This document shows positions 10,601 to 23,700 of a stretch of 64,000 nt of DNA, piece after piece. How positions within the stretch are numbered: the first letter of the stretch is position 1; the number at the start of each line of letters is the position of its first letter. The translations under genes were made by a program, and so were the position numbers. This DNA is from Musa acuminata AAA Group (taxonomy: Eukaryota > Streptophyta > Magnoliopsida > Zingiberales > Musaceae). The notes beneath the pieces were generated by a model. The model saw only the letters and a program-made list of their open reading frames with translations. It was not told the origin of the DNA and did no database searches. The stretch lies in contig NC_088347.1 of the NCBI RefSeq assembly GCF_036884655.1, forward strand, positions 14,985,001-15,049,000. Reading direction: 5' to 3'.

Positions 10601-11615
10601 TCAAACAAAAAAAATTACTCATTTTTCTCCACAACTAAATATCAAGATTATTCACCGAAGGATATGGATAAGAAATTTTGCCTAAAGCATGATAACAAAA
10701 GTGAAAAAAGTAGTCACATAGAACATTGTTACAAGGACATGGAAGAGAGATAAAATATTTACCATTTTCTAATGCTTCTTTTGTTGCTTGCAGAGAAACA
10801 ATTGACTCTAAAAAGGGATCAAGATCTGACCCTGGATGAATATTCTCAAATTTATTATAATTCTTCTCTCCTGACTGATTGGTTTCTAGATCTTCCCTCA
10901 ACAAAGCTCCAACTCCCCCATTGTCCTTGTAGAAACATGATCTTACTTCCTCACTTGGCTGAGCATCGCCGCCATCATAATTTACAGATTTCTCACTTTG
11001 CTTCCCATTACTAGCCATGCTGTCCATATGTAGAAAAGCAGTGTTTGAACTCATCAAGTCAGATTCGATGCTTGAATAGAAGTTCTCGGTCTCGTTTTTA
11101 ACTTGGTCTTCTCGAATCTTCTTACCAGCATCGGTTTTGCCTCGTTTTGCCCATTGACCTCTTTTTTGTACATCATGCCCCCCCGGTCCTTTTCCACCAA
11201 TGTTTCTTGCCCTGCTTCTGTCCCTCAAAAAACCAATCACTTCATGCTGCAGCCTTGGTGCACTTGCAGCCGTCGATGACTTACTACTACGATCAGCATT
11301 GCCAGTTACATCTTTACTCGTGTCTCTCCTAATTCTCCTCCACTTCTTCAATCCATAACCCTTCGCAGAGGCTGCCACGCTCGAAGGAGATCCACTCGGA
11401 TTCAAAGGCGAATCAACCGAAAACTCTCCTCCAACTAAATCCCCATTAGCTTTCCCACCCCCAGGAGAAAAGTCAACAGCTTCAGCAGGAGAGACACTCC
11501 CTCTCTCTTCCGGAACTCGATCTGCACCTCCTGTCTCAATTGGAGAATCGATCCGAGAAGGTTCTTCAGCCAAGTCTCCACGGAGCTCCACCTCAGTTTC
11601 ACCGAAAGGAGCCAT
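7637..11615 (-). CDS. WIP: WPP-domain-interacting protein (WIP), plant KASH nuclear-envelope protein
   Basis: Two exons: 11615-10763 and 8301-7637. The intron has GT at 10762-10761 and AG at 8303-8302; phase 1 is kept and the CDS is 1518 nt, 505 residues. Exon 1 has an acidic, Ser/Gly-rich N-terminus with GYGLKKWRRIRRD (compare GLRKWRRIRRD of Arabidopsis WIPs), SSKSSTAASAP and ATKEALEN. Exon 2 carries a coiled coil (about 300-440, with KKIEAEIEYLV), then one C-terminal membrane segment (about 473-496) and a 9-residue tail ending VTPT. WIPs bind SUN proteins through this tail in the perinuclear space and WPP proteins such as RanGAP and WIT through the coiled coil. The tail has Thr where V/I is typical of the plant X-V/I-P-T motif. 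The ATG is the first in the open frame. The 2.46-kb intron holds a decayed foreign coding fragment. Confidence 0.87.
8302..10762 (-). other. Intron 1 of the WIP gene
   Basis: AT-rich, with in-phase GT/AG ends. Apart from the fragment near 10.16-10.44 kb it has no coding signal I trust; several 60-90 codon open frames here look random. Confidence 0.75.
10155..10440 (-). pseudogene. Unidentified broken coding fragment inside the WIP intron
   Basis: The minus strand reads YEDVVMGLISCHEKLEADDGLREVALADLIPFQ in one frame. A frameshift at about 10310 leads to REYRLLVLEEQKKKEDFA, a stop, then MKKRKEFDIPEETNKIALNRAQYQKGIHVVKLKY. The composition looks like real, charged, helical protein rather than random translation, but I do not recognise the family. 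It is not needed for the WIP frame. It could be a captured or retroposed gene fragment. Confidence 0.45.
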
Positions 11616-11960
11616 CTTTTCCAGGGCCTCACTTCCGTTCTTCTATCCCGGTTCTTCGGGCCTCGATCAAGAGCACTGCCCCTCCAATTTCATACCAAAA
11701 ACTACTGCGAAACCCTGGATAACCTATAACTACAACGATAAACACACCAATTACCGGAGAAAGATCACAACATACGGCCGGAAACCTCAACAAAGTTTCC
11801 GAATTCTTCTGCAGGCCAACGGAAGAAAGTTGATTCAACCGAAATCCAAATAAAACTTGGGCACGGAAAAGGTCGAAATCACGGATTTCGAGAAAACAAT
11901 CTGTCGTCAGCTATAATACAACCATCATCGAAACTAGGGCTATTCGTTGCCGAAATTTAT
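11616..11960 (-). promoter_or_regulatory. 5' UTR and promoter region of the WIP gene
   Basis: Sequence directly upstream of the WIP start codon, richer in GC than the surroundings, with a short upstream open frame (11629-11838) sharing no motif with WIP. No certain TATA box was chosen; the transcript start cannot be placed from sequence alone. Confidence 0.45.
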
Positions 11961-12025
11961 GTGGAAGGGGGATCCGAAAGGGAGCGAAGGAGAAGCCCTC
12001 GGAATCCGAAGAACTCTCATGTCGA

Positions 12026-12107
12026 GGAGGCAATAACAGAGGGCGGTGTCATTTCCTCAAGCGGATTTATTACGTGGACAGATGGAATAACAGAGGGCGG
12101 TGTCATA
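12026..12107. repeat. Short direct repeat upstream of WIP
   Basis: The 20-mer AATAACAGAGGGCGGTGTCA occurs twice about 60 bp apart (start near 12028 and near 12087). It may be a minor duplication or a repeated regulatory site; no known element is matched. Confidence 0.6.
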
Positions 12108-12309
12108 CACGTGGGTATGCCAAGGGGAAGGCACTGGGTGTTGATCACCTGTCTTTGCCCGTACACCGAACATAAACATTTTCTTTCCCATTGGTCAGAA
12201 TTCAAAGCCATATGCCAATGGATAAACAACCTTTCCTCGTTGGACGTGGAGGAGCCGCGGACGGGATCATTGGATCCCATGTTTTCCCGTTGAATGCCGC
12301 TTAGATATG

Positions 12310-12690
12310 GCAGAAACTACCACTGGAGTTCCAAAAGGTGGATATCTCAATTGGGGTATTGATTAAATGGATGAAGGTTTAGATTATTATGTTTTACGTG
12401 ATGATACCCTTATTTTTATTTTTTTTATGGTTGTAAATCTATGGACAATAAGAAGAGCCTTCTCCGTTGCAATTAAAGATGGCCCTACAAGTTGGAATGG
12501 ACACTGGTTTGAGAAAGATTGTTGTCAGATCTGGTTCAGATTCAGATGCTCAAGAAAGAAGAGTCCTCCGTGGAGTCTTTTGAACTCTATCTCAGACATG
12601 TACTATCTATCTGATTATAAGTTGGAGAATGCATATTGGAAAGGTAATCAGGTGGCTAATTGATTGGCCAACCATACAAAAATTATTATT
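12310..12690 (+). pseudogene. RNase H-like relic of a LINE-type retrotransposon
   Basis: Plus-strand frames give VLRDDT then FIF, later (other frame) LRKIVVRSGSDS and finally SISDMYYLSDYKLENAYWKGNQVAN-stop-LANH. In plant non-LTR elements the RNase H tail reads like VLRD..G.FIFG, KIVVRSDS, and YREANRVADWLANHG. Frames are broken, so it is a dead fragment. Confidence 0.55.
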
Positions 12691-12702
12691 ATTATTATTA
12701 TT
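12682..12702. repeat. (ATT)n microsatellite
   Basis: Seven ATT units directly after the RNase H relic. Confidence 0.95.
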
Positions 12703-13145
12703 GCCTTCTTTAACTTTTTCTTCTCCTACATTCTGTTGTAGGTTACTCGTTTTGCTTAGTTTTTAATTGATTTTTATTTTGGTAAAAAAATATTAAACGA
12801 TAAAAAAACACTCAAAACCACTCATTGTGCAACTTTTTAGTTGATTTAGAAAGGTGGTAAGCTGTTTGCTAAAGTAGTTCGCATGGCAATGCAAAAGTCA
12901 CACAGACGATAGGTTACATTTTGGATAAGATACTTCACTTGGTGGTGACTTTGAAATACATCATATATTTTATATATCTAACAGATTCGGAAATAAAGCA
13001 TGTCTGTGATAGATGTTGAGGTATCATTCAAAAGTGTTTAAGACGATTAAAGGTTTGTCGTTTGACATGCTCATGCATGTTTGCCTGGGTTTATATTGAC
13101 GTTTGACGGATGCTGAGTTTTGGAGAGCAGAGGGAGAACACTCCA

Positions 13146-13174
13146 TTCCTACTACTACTCATGCCATGGAGAAG

Positions 13175-13226
<52 letters not shown>

Positions 13227-13305
13227 CGTGCTATCTACTACTACTCATGCCAAAAAGCCTTGTTCACTCCATTCCTTATCTACTACTACTCATGCCAAAA
13301 AGCTA
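13146..13305. repeat. (CT)n microsatellite inside a short minisatellite
   Basis: About 24 CT units at 13176-13223. Around it, CTACTACTACTCATGCC(A) recurs three times (near 13149, 13237 and 13287), the last two spaced about 50 bp and preceded by similar sequence. The open frames here are low-complexity artefacts. Confidence 0.85.
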
Positions 13306-13399
13306 TTGTGTTGTCTTTCTTATTTTAAGGTTTCTCCAAACCTCGTTGGAATCACTGGCATGAAGGGGCTACGGTGCAGTTCTGAGTAGCACTCGTGGT

Positions 13400-14678
13400 G
13401 TATTCAACTACATGAATACATGTGGAATTATTAGCGTGGTAAGGGTCCCTTCGTAACGTGACATCTAACTCGACAATGAAACCAGAAGATTGTGCAGCAA
13501 CTTTAATGGTAGGGTTTTGGAGTACATGCAAGGTTAAGAGTTTCTTCTACCTCAATAAGAGCAACCTGCATTTTTGTGCCCGCATACACTAATTGCATAT
13601 GGATGGCATCAAGAAATTCGCGTGTAGGCAATAATCCTGAAGAGGATTATATGAGCAAAATGGATGAATTATATTAGGCTTGATAAGTATTTCAAAGTAT
13701 TTGGCTAACAAGGTTAGTTGGAGAATAAGATATTCTAAGTATGGACTCTTTTGAATTAGGGTTTGTTGTCATTCTATAAATACATACCATGGGAAGAGAT
13801 AAACAAAATATATTTTGAGTGCTTCTAAATTAGATCAAGAAGAGATTGATAGAAAAATCTTGCAACATTTATGTGAGAAGATGCACCAGAAATTTATCAC
13901 TTCAGTTTCGAGTTAATTGAATAGAGAATCTTATTTCTTGTATTCGATTACTGTCAATAGCAAAGAAATTGTTTTTTTTCCACATACGTAAACATGAGTT
14001 GTCATGCCACGTAAATATGGAATTGGCCTTTTCTAGTTTTCACTTTCTAGGTAATCTCTGAATTTTTCTTTGGTATCAAGTTGTCCATCAAATCAAATCT
14101 TGCTACGCTTATTTTAATCCAGAAGCATGTAATATGTAATGGCAATTTACAGTTCTTCACTAAATTCTGACAAGGTTTTATTATCATGTAATGTCATTTT
14201 GAGACAAAACAAAATCAACCTGCAGATCAATTTAGCATATTCATATTAGCATCAAGAGTAAGAAAAACCACAAGTTATCTATCTACAAGAACTAGTAGTA
14301 GCACAGAAGGTTGCCAGCAGCAATGACCAAAAGCCAGCTTGAAGAACACTTATTGCCATAGTTAAATGGCAAGGTTTAGATGCATCGATTATTGAGGGCT
14401 ACATGTCCTTTTGGTGATGTCTAAAACTGCAACTTTTGCAGAGAGAAAAGGTTTCCTGTGTTGCCACCAACAAGGATACACAACATATCTCAAAGTTCCA
14501 ACAGTACACAAGTTCTTGTTGGTTTCACTCTTTTGCCCTGGTGGATGCTTCATGACTACTTCAAAGGATATGGATATCAAAAGTCTAACCATGGTGATCC
14601 AACTGGATGCGGCAAAGATGGCTGCTGCAAGTACAATTTGGAAGAGTTTTGTTCCACAAGCACTTTGTAGAGGTAGGA
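13400..14678. other. Intergenic region with the presumed HAP8 3' UTR
   Basis: No conserved reading frame. A 104-codon minus-strand frame at 14389-14703 overlaps the end of the HAP8-like gene out of frame and has no family signature. The part nearest 14678 is probably 3' UTR. Confidence 0.5.
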
Positions 14679-17600
14679 TCAGTGGAGGGTCTGTGAGTAA
14701 CATATTGATGGGCGCATGTAAGCGGTTCCAGGAGATTGGAACATGAAATGGCCTTCTGCAGTGCTATACCTCTTGATCAAACTAGCATCCACTCCGGTGT
14801 ACAGGTTCGGTAACAAAGGTCTCATGCCACTCGGAGGATCCTCAATGTGATCTTGCGAAGAAAGGCAGGAGAATGATCTCTGAGACAATGGATTCAAACT
14901 TGAGGCATCAAAAGGCAAAGTGCTTGTTGGACTGCTCAGACTTGGTTGCTTGTCAGTCTTGGGAGAGTCATCTATCACTATCACCTCATTCATCATGCAA
15001 GGAGTTGCAGAGGAGTCGAACTTTTTGTATGCATTCTTTTCCTGGGCTTGTTGATTTGGTCTTGGCACCAAAGCAGCATGCAGAGAAGTGAATGAGAAAC
15101 CAGCCACTGCTGTGCTGGGCAGGCATACGGGAAATTGGTGCTCAGCCACTGTTCCGGGAAAATTCTGCTGCTTCATGTGAGTGTTGGCTGAACTAAATCC
15201 AAGATGAGATGACAAGTTTACATCTGGTGGGTGATCCATAACTGTACTAGGTGGCACAAACTCTTCATTTTTCATCACCATCAAATTCTTGCCCATCAAC
15301 CTAAGGATTGGATTAGCACCGGTGCAAGATGGAACCTTGACTGCAGAATCTGACAAAGTTTCGGTGGAGGTGGAGCTGACCATAGTGTTAGTTCTCTGAT
15401 TCTGATACAAACTAAAAGAGGAAGAGATTCTTGGCCCGGGAAACAAGTCAGGAACCTGTTTTCCAATGGTTGTCCTGTGCTGTGTAGCGTTTGATCTTAA
15501 TGATTGAGACTCTCTTGAAAGGCTCTCCCTGCATGAGCTATAGAATGGCTCATCATTTACTGACTGACTAGGTTCTTTTGCTGATAGATTTGCCTTGAGT
15601 TCTTGATTCCTGCCCTCGACATTTCTTTCCATCAAAGCCAGCTTATCTTCAACATTAACAACAATTCCCAATGCCTCATTCTCTGGATCAGTATATTTGG
15701 AATCTATTGAAGAGGGGACAAAAAGAGTTGATGCAGTTGACACAGGTGATCCACTTGGTTCACCATCACTAGCCAAATTCATGGCATCATCCACAATTGT
15801 TCTAACCGAGGTTACCGATGTGCTCCTTTCGGGGATTCTAGGACCGACATCCCCATTAGTCAAGCAACCACTAGATTCCTGGATGGACATGGTATCAACA
15901 GTATATTCCTTGGGTTCAATTGCACAAGAAACTTTCTCCCCTCTTTCTTCCATTTCATCTGCTATTTGGATATTTTGGTCATCGATCTCTTCTCTGGACA
16001 CACCATCACAGCTTTCCTCTTGCCTTTCAGATCTTTCCACTAATTGTTTTTCATGGAATTCCCTTTTAGATATATACTGAACTTGTTCAACCAATGGAGA
16101 AGGATCTAATCTGGCACCAAATGATGCTTGCAGGTTTCCTGAACTCATGATATCATTAGGAGAAGGATTAGCCGTAGATATTTCCTTAGATGACTTGATG
16201 ACACAATGTCCAGAGTGAAAGACCTCTACTTGCATGTTTAAGTTCTCAACATCAGGACCATGACATTCGTCACCATGCTTCTGCTCCTCCATTGTGCTCC
16301 TGTCATCTCTTTCCTCATCTCCTGGGACATCTTTCCTGCTTGTAGATCCATGATTCATCATCTCTCCTGCTGGAGATACTGTTACACTCTTTGAGCAATC
16401 AAATTCACAAGATTCTAGTGCATCGTTACTTGTTCTTGGAATATCAATACCATAGGTAGTTGCCTGGAATTCTACTCCACTCTTGCCACTCCTGGAAACC
16501 GATCGATGCTTGCGGAACTTGTCAAAGGAAAATAATTTCTCTTTTAGATCACCTTTCCTCACCTCCGAGGTGCTGGATGTTCTTCCAGCAGAGTCTTTCT
16601 TCTTCAAAATTAACTTGATTGGGTCTTTTATCAAGGGACGATGACAGATTTCCAAAGATATGTTCGTCCTCCGAGAAGAGTTATCAGATTGGTGTTGAAT
16701 GCTTAGGTCAATCTCCTTTATTTTGATTCCTGAAGAAGCCACAGAATTCCCAGATGACTTTGGTTTTCGCAATAGGATACCATTTTTCACAGTACTTTCA
16801 GATGACCATTTGAAAGTGGGGATTGATAGCTTTTCAGAGTCTTCAAAGCCATCACCAGCAGAGTGCACTCTCTTCGGAGAACTGACCAAGTCTTCAGACG
16901 TGAGCCTGCTTCTTGTGAGAGGTACAGTATTATCTGATGCACGCTTGACATTCTTTCTGAAAAGGTTCTTTGGGAGATCTGATCGTCTGGAACACATCAA
17001 TTGTCTTAAAGATGAACTGCTCTTGTTGAGGTTACCTGGGTTTAGTGATTCTTCATTCTCATGATGAGTTTTAGCATTACAATATCCTTCATGTGCAGTT
17101 TGAATCTGGCCAACCAAATTTATAGTTATGCAATTAGATTGGTAAAATGATCAACACTGGTGAGAATTAGGCTAATGTAAAATCAAATGGTATGAAAGAT
17201 CAGCAAAAATTAGATATAGAAATTAGAATATGCTGACAATCCAAATTGTATTATGTTTGGAGACAGAGTTGAAAGGCTGGAAAACATCAAACCTTACAAA
17301 TCATCTTAATGATTCAATATAAGCCAGATATGTTGATTGAGAAAGCTTGAGCAGGAGAACAGTGAAAGTGGAAACGGGCACAATTCTAACTCCCAACTAC
17401 AAAGAAATTAGAAAACACGGACTAAAAGATATGATGATTAGGCATCAAAGGAGCATCTAGAAACTTCCTTAAGGATTTGTTATGAGGGAGGTTGATACAG
17501 ATTTTTCATATACATCAAGAATTTAAGCATTTTTGGAAAAGAAAACTATTAAGAGATGATGATACCGACTAATTTTCTCATCTAGCATGTGATTGAAAAC

Positions 17601-19457
17601 CCCAAAAAGATATAACTCCCAGATGAGAATAAAATTCCTCAGTCTTTGAAATTTCCATTGTTTTTCTCAGACTGATTGCACAAGAACTCAAATGCAGCCA
17701 TAGATTTCTTTATGAAAAAGAAATATTGCAAGTACCTGTGCTTTCAACAGAGTGCGTGAGCTCAATTTGTTTCTCTGTGCCTTCACTTTCATCTTCCTTG
17801 AAAACTTTGCATTCAAATGCTTCTTCTTGCTGACCAAAAACATTTTTGTTGGCTCAATGACTTCTTCATGCTTCTGAAACTTCGGTCCTTCCTTCAACTT
17901 TGGCATGTCATTGAATTTGGATAGAATTTTGAGTTTTGCACCAGCTGAATTAACAGATACTGATCCTTCAACATAAGCTGTAGACTCTGTTGGTGACAAT
18001 TTTGGTTTCTTCGTCTCCATATCAACTTCAACAGTTGGTGCAGTGGCAAATGCCATTTCGTTGGCCCAGTTTGTACCATTCCTCTTATCGAGATCTTCAA
18101 GAGTGCAACGAGGAGCAGTAGCATAAATATCCACCATCAGTCTCTTCTTCCTTGGTTTTTCTGTTGGTTTTGAGAGTTTGCTTGACATCCACTTGGTGTT
18201 GGACTCCATCGAGAGGCACTGATCTATGTGAGCGTTCAAAGTTGTATTTGAAGTGGAAGAAAATGTTCTACAAACAGGACAAACCTTTGAAGCCATAGGA
18301 TCTGAAACTGTGCTAGAGTCAGAAATTGTGTCCTCTGTTCGACTGCTCCCAGAGATGACACCTAATTTTACTATCAACCTGCACTTATTTTCTATATCCG
18401 TTGCGGTTGTTTTAGATTCTTGATTACCGATGTCATAAGAAGAAGTTTCAACTTGCTCATGGGTCCTTATCAATCTAACTCCTGCATCACAATGAGCCAG
18501 ATCATCTTTGCTAATTTCCTGACAGGTTCTTGTTTTTCTATCACAAGATTGTTTCTCCTCTTGAGGATCAACAATATGCGCTAGGATCTGTTCTACTTCC
18601 TTTCTGCGACACTGAACTCTCAACAAATTTGGAGGCTCGAAAGGTGGCAATAGACCTTTGACACCATGCTTGAAGCAGAGCCGCAAGAAATGCTGTGCAA
18701 ATGGCCAACTTGTCTCTAGGCCTTTGGTCCTCGATGCAAAAACATAATCTCTGAAATCAAAGCAAAAGATCCATCAGAAAACTTGCTTCTATGATTGAGA
18801 GATACCCGTTTACAACTCCATACATCAAAGATAATCAAAGGAGAAGGTCATCTTTTCACCACAAAGTTCTACCATGAACATATTCAGATCATACCACATA
18901 CCAATTGCCAAAACTAGACACAAAAAAATACCACCAACCAAGGAACAAAGCTGTCCCTCAAACTGTGTCACCTTTGACAAAAGGACAACTTTTTTAACAG
19001 ATGATATGATCAATTAAACCCACATAGTTGATATCATATCAAGAAAACCAAGCCATAGTCATCCCCTGGAAGAAAAGTCAAGCCTTTGATTCCTTGCTTT
19101 AGGGACCTAGAGGTCTCAGAAAAATATCAACATGAACATCCTGGCTAGTGTGCACTCAGATCCATCAAAGCTTGGCCCACACCCCAATAGATTTGTAAGT
19201 GAAGGAAAATACTCCAGAAATGAACCCATCAAATCTGACCGATGCAAGCAACATCATTTCTCTGAATCAGTAATAAAGACAACACAAGGCAGTGTAAGAG
19301 GAAACTACTACCTTATAGAGAAATTAGGAGTTGGTGTCTCTTCTAGGATGGGATTCCTCTCTTGGAAGGCAAGCGTTTGAGAAGCACTCTCACCTGTTCT
19401 CGGTGCTGGAAGATGGGAGGAACATGAAGGGTCTGGTGAATTTTTAGTCGATAACAT
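14679..19457 (-). CDS. HAP8: HAPLESS 8-like protein with a C2HC zinc finger
   Basis: Three exons: 19457-19312, 18750-17736 and 17105-14679. GT/AG junctions keep frame and give 3588 nt, 1195 residues. Exon 1 starts MLSTKNSPDPSCSS and ends FSIR; exon 2 continues DYVFASRTKGLETSWPFAQHFLRLCFKHGVKGLLPPFE, the hallmark start of plant HAPLESS 8 proteins (FSIRDYVF, LCLKHGVK). Residues about 206-227 hold CPVC...NAHIDQC, a Rad18/UBZ4-like C2HC finger. Basic KPRKKR follows near residue 260, a possible nuclear signal. Exon 3 is a long Ser-rich, low-complexity region without a known fold. Arabidopsis HAP8 was found as a male-gametophyte gene; its molecular role is unclear. Exon 3's acceptor (TTGGCCAG) is weaker than the others and the C-terminus is poorly conserved, so the 3' end is the least certain part. 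Confidence 0.85.
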
Positions 19458-20700
19458 CTGAAGAAGGCCTTCTCCAGTTTCCTCCTAAATCTTCTAGCGG
19501 TAGTAGTAGCAGCCCAAGGGCACCACTGCAGCTGGGCCTTCCATCATCCTTAGACTCCAGCATAACAAAGGACTTAAGCTGCCAAGGAAACCAGTAGTAA
19601 GATCCCACAAAGGAGAAACACCACCAGCCTTTTCCCTCTCTTCACCTGACTTGGTGCCTGCAAGATTGGGCAAAGGAGAACTAAACTTAGAAAGGAAAAA
19701 AGAGAAGGCACTTGCTAGAGAAGAAACTAGGACCAATGTCCAAGCATCTTCTAAGGCATAATTTCATGTAGACTTAAGATTGGGTCAAACTCATCAAGAT
19801 AGATCAGTCCCCTCGAAACCCAAGGCACTCGAAGCTCCCATACAAAGAGAATATCAATAGTTATGTGGTTCGAAACTTCCGGAGATGTCATTTTATGTGA
19901 TCAAAGGGATGAGGAGTTTCACAGGGAAAGTACACCTCCAAACAAAGTAGGGGAAACCAAAACCAGTTTGTCGAAAGATCAGTAGGAAGAGAACAAGGAG
20001 GAAGAAGAAGAAGACCTCGACAGAAGCCTTGCACATGAAATGATAGCGGAAGAAACAAGGGAAACAGAATCCAAAACAAGTTCTGGTAGCAAGTTATACA
20101 AAAACCCAATGAGGAAACTCAAAAGCATAGCATATAAAGGGAGCTGATGGGAAATTAATCGATGAGAGAAAGGACAGAGAGCCAGGCCATTAGAGGATTA
20201 ACACTCCTCTTTAGGGCCTTGCTTTGAATGGATTCCTAGGATGGAACAGAAGGGCATAAAGTAGCAGAAATTACACAAAAATGGTAGGAAGGATGATGAA
20301 GAAGCTCATCACCACTCTTTGGCTAAAAGATACAAGCAAATCTGAAGGAAAACCTTCTTCTAGAGAAAATCTTCTTCTAGATTTTTCTCCAAGATCCAAG
20401 CAAAAAAAATCCAAGGACAGCGAAGAGGGAGGTGAGGTGAGGCAGAGGGATTGACCAGGTGGAAGATCTAACAAGGCACATGACCGATGCAGGAACCAAA
20501 ACAAGATCCCAAGAACATCCATGAACAGTACACATATATACATACGAGATCACAAAGAAGAAGAAGAAGAAGAAGAAGAACCTCCAAGCCTTACTCACTC
20601 TTGGATCCAAAAGAAAGTGAAAAAAGGAAAGTAGCTTGAGAAGAGGAATCACTGCGCTGCACGACTGAAAGAGAGGAAGAAGTGAGGAGAAGACTTTTCT
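19458..20700 (-). promoter_or_regulatory. Probable long 5' leader and promoter of the HAP8-like gene
   Basis: Upstream of the HAP8 ATG (19457). Contains many short open frames on both strands with no family match and a (GAA)n tract at 20556-20580 (TTC on the gene strand), typical of plant 5' UTRs. A 5' UTR intron is possible but not demonstrated. Confidence 0.4.
20556..20580. repeat. (GAA)n microsatellite
   Basis: Eight GAA/AAG units. A (GA)n run also occurs at about 20827-20845. Confidence 0.9.
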
Positions 20701-23700
20701 TTCTTCCTCCAGTCACAGTAAACGTATGGGAGGGTGTAGAAGATGAGAAAACACCACCCACTTACGCATCAGGTTCTCTACCAAAAGCGGGCCTGTACAT
20801 CAACAGCAACTCCACAGAGACGGAAAGAGAGAGAGAGAGAGAGAGGCCAAGGGGAAAGGGACACGGAAGAGTTTTCAGGGAGCTGTCCTATCCTGTAGAA
20901 ACACTAGTAGCTTCTCTATCTTCTTTCCATCTCTCTCTCTTCGTTTGCTTTTGCCGATATTATTCATGAAAGGAACACTTTTACCTTTTGACCTTCTCTC
21001 TCAACCAAACTACACTGCCACCCTCCTTTCTTGGACTCTCAGTTGCCCAAACTGCCCCAATGTAAAAGCTTAGAAAAAGAAAAAGACTTGAGTTCTGCCA
21101 TGCAGTAATTTCTCATGATATGCTATGCTGCTTAACATGCAAAAGCGGTATCTAAACGAAGACATCAACTTACTGAGCACATCTTAACAACTCACAGGTT
21201 CAGGAATCTAACCTGCAACTCGTTCCCCAAACCTCCTTTCTTTTCTTCTTTTTCTTTTTGGCCTTTAGTTCCTCTCCCGAGATTGAGAACATGTTCTTTT
21301 ATTGACATCATGTTGACATTTATTTTTATCCTGCACAGTAGTAGTGCGTCACAAATGTTCAACAACAGCATGAAACACATTAAGACAGCATTTTCATTTC
21401 TGGACAATGACTCAGTGGTTCAGTCAAGCATTCCAAGTGTAGAAAGTAACCATCACAAGCTCGTATTTTTCCTGGTGTAGAAAGTAATCATAATAATTGT
21501 AATAATTTTTGGCAGCCTCGTTATGTAAGTAATTAATTGTTTGATTAATTAAGTACAATATCACAAAAACAAATTATAATTATTAGAGGCACCTTTACTT
21601 GCTTTATGTCCAATTAAATATGGCATTCAATAAATATATTTAGCTAATTATATTCATGTCATTAGCGTACAACGTAAAGTTTGAAGGTCTTGTACACGAG
21701 TGCAAAATGTGGACGGATCAGATATTCATAATTTATTTTTTTAATAAAAAAAATCAAACTTTCCTAATTATTAAGAAAATATACAAAATGAGGATGAATC
21801 CATATTCTTTACGGAATATATGCATATTCTCTTATAATCCTTGAAAAGTAACATACAATACAAAAATAATTAAAACTATCATGAATGAATGTATACTTAC
21901 ATTCAAGCTAAGTGAATGGTCCGCGGACTAGTGCTGTCATGTCCAAATATAATTTGGTGTCTTCTTAGAATCCCCATCCCCAAGCTATATTATTTCTTAA
22001 AGCTCAATTTTAGGTACGAGCAGCATACGTTGTCTCACATTTTGTTCATTCCATTGGTAGTTTAATAGCTAAGATAGGCTTATCTTTGTCTTACGAAGAT
22101 AATAATTATTATAGCTAAAATAGCTACAATAATAATCGTCACTATCTTTCGGAGATTCCCACTTTATCAATAATACTTTTTGTTTTCTGCTATAAACTTC
22201 TTCATCAAATACACTCATATATTTGCTTACCCTTTTGATTTGTGGGTTTGGGAGTTGTTTGACGAAAGAAAAATGATGTGTGACTGACTTAGGGATTGGG
22301 CTGACCTTATTATTTGTATTTGATCTTTAGGATTTATAAAGCTATAACTCATATGTAAGGGTGGGTCTGAAGGGTGAGTGATCTTCGAGAGATAGATCAT
22401 ATTTCTTTTATACAAAATGTAAAAAGTCTTAAGTTGGATTTTTAATTGGATCTAATGGTTTTCAAATTATGTTTTTTTTTAAATATTCTCAGTTTGAATG
22501 TTATACTACATAATTAAGTTAATATAATTTTTTTTTAAAGGAGAAACATATTATATTGACAAGGGACAATTTGATCCATTGGTGTAGTGGAATTTTATCC
22601 ATTCGGATGGAGTATGTGAACTTTAAAAGATATCTTTAAAAGGTAAAGAAGATCTGTCGGACTTACGAGTCATTCGTTCTCGTACTCCTTAATTAATATG
22701 GAACTAAATGATCTTATCACATGTGATACAAAGACACACGAGATCCAAATCTTTGTTTTCTTCCCGGGATATAAATGATGCTAAATTTTACTTATGAGAT
22801 CAAACCAATTCTTGAAAAATAAGTTGTCGAAGGGTGCAATCTAGGGCGGCCTGAAGATGTTGAAAGCTTTGAATGTGAGCCGTACAAATTGGTAGATGGA
22901 GTAATGGAGCCCTACTTTTATTATGTAATGGAATTGTTTTGGGGTTTGCGAAGGAGGAGTGTGGGTATGAAACTTTTCCTGCACGGAAGCAGTGGCTCAC
23001 ACCAATTTGTTTTGTGATAGGAAGGAATTAAATGCCCCCCCATTCTCTTGTCCTTCGATGAGACAAGACGGAGATGTCACAGCTTCACTAGTAGTGCAAC
23101 AATTTTATCTTGATTCCCAATGTACCCCCACGATGCTTTTTGTTTTTGCAGATTGTGTCCATAGTAACATCCCTCTTCTTTGGCTGCTATGCCTTTCGGT
23201 ACAACTGGACTTGAGAAAATTACCCTCAGGATTTGGTGTGGAGCCTCCGCTGGATATAAGATTTGGAGGAACTTATTGTTCCTTATAATAATAGTATGAA
23301 GGCTTCGTTTGACTAAGATTGGTTATTGATTAATGACTTGGTGTGGAGTGGATTTTGTTGAAGAAGATTATTTATACACTTTTAAGGGTCCATAAAAGAT
23401 ATGACATTTTGTTGTATAATACATCTAAATAAATTTGTCATCTAAAATATTCATAATATTATAGTATATTCGATTTATAAGTTATTAGGGTTTGATAATT
23501 TCATTTGATAATTTTAACGATGTCGATTAACTTTGCTCGTGACCCTCTATTCTACAAAATAATCAAGAAAAATAACATAATTGATTATGACGATAAAATT
23601 ATAAATAACGATAAAATCAATTATATCAAATCCGACATGTCAACATTAATCATACGGAAATATTTTTTTGGATCCAAAATGATTTTAAAAAATGTTAAGT

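Noticed and set aside
13103..13389. Leu-Ser repeat frames in three phases
   Set aside because: Translation of a (CT)n microsatellite.
14389..14703. Extra C-terminal exon of the HAP8-like gene
   Set aside because: Different frame, overlaps the stop region, hydrophobic without family similarity; kept as 3' UTR.
20682..20969. 95-codon plus-strand frame
   Set aside because: Lies in the upstream region of the HAP8-like gene and contains a GA-repeat stretch; no conserved motif.
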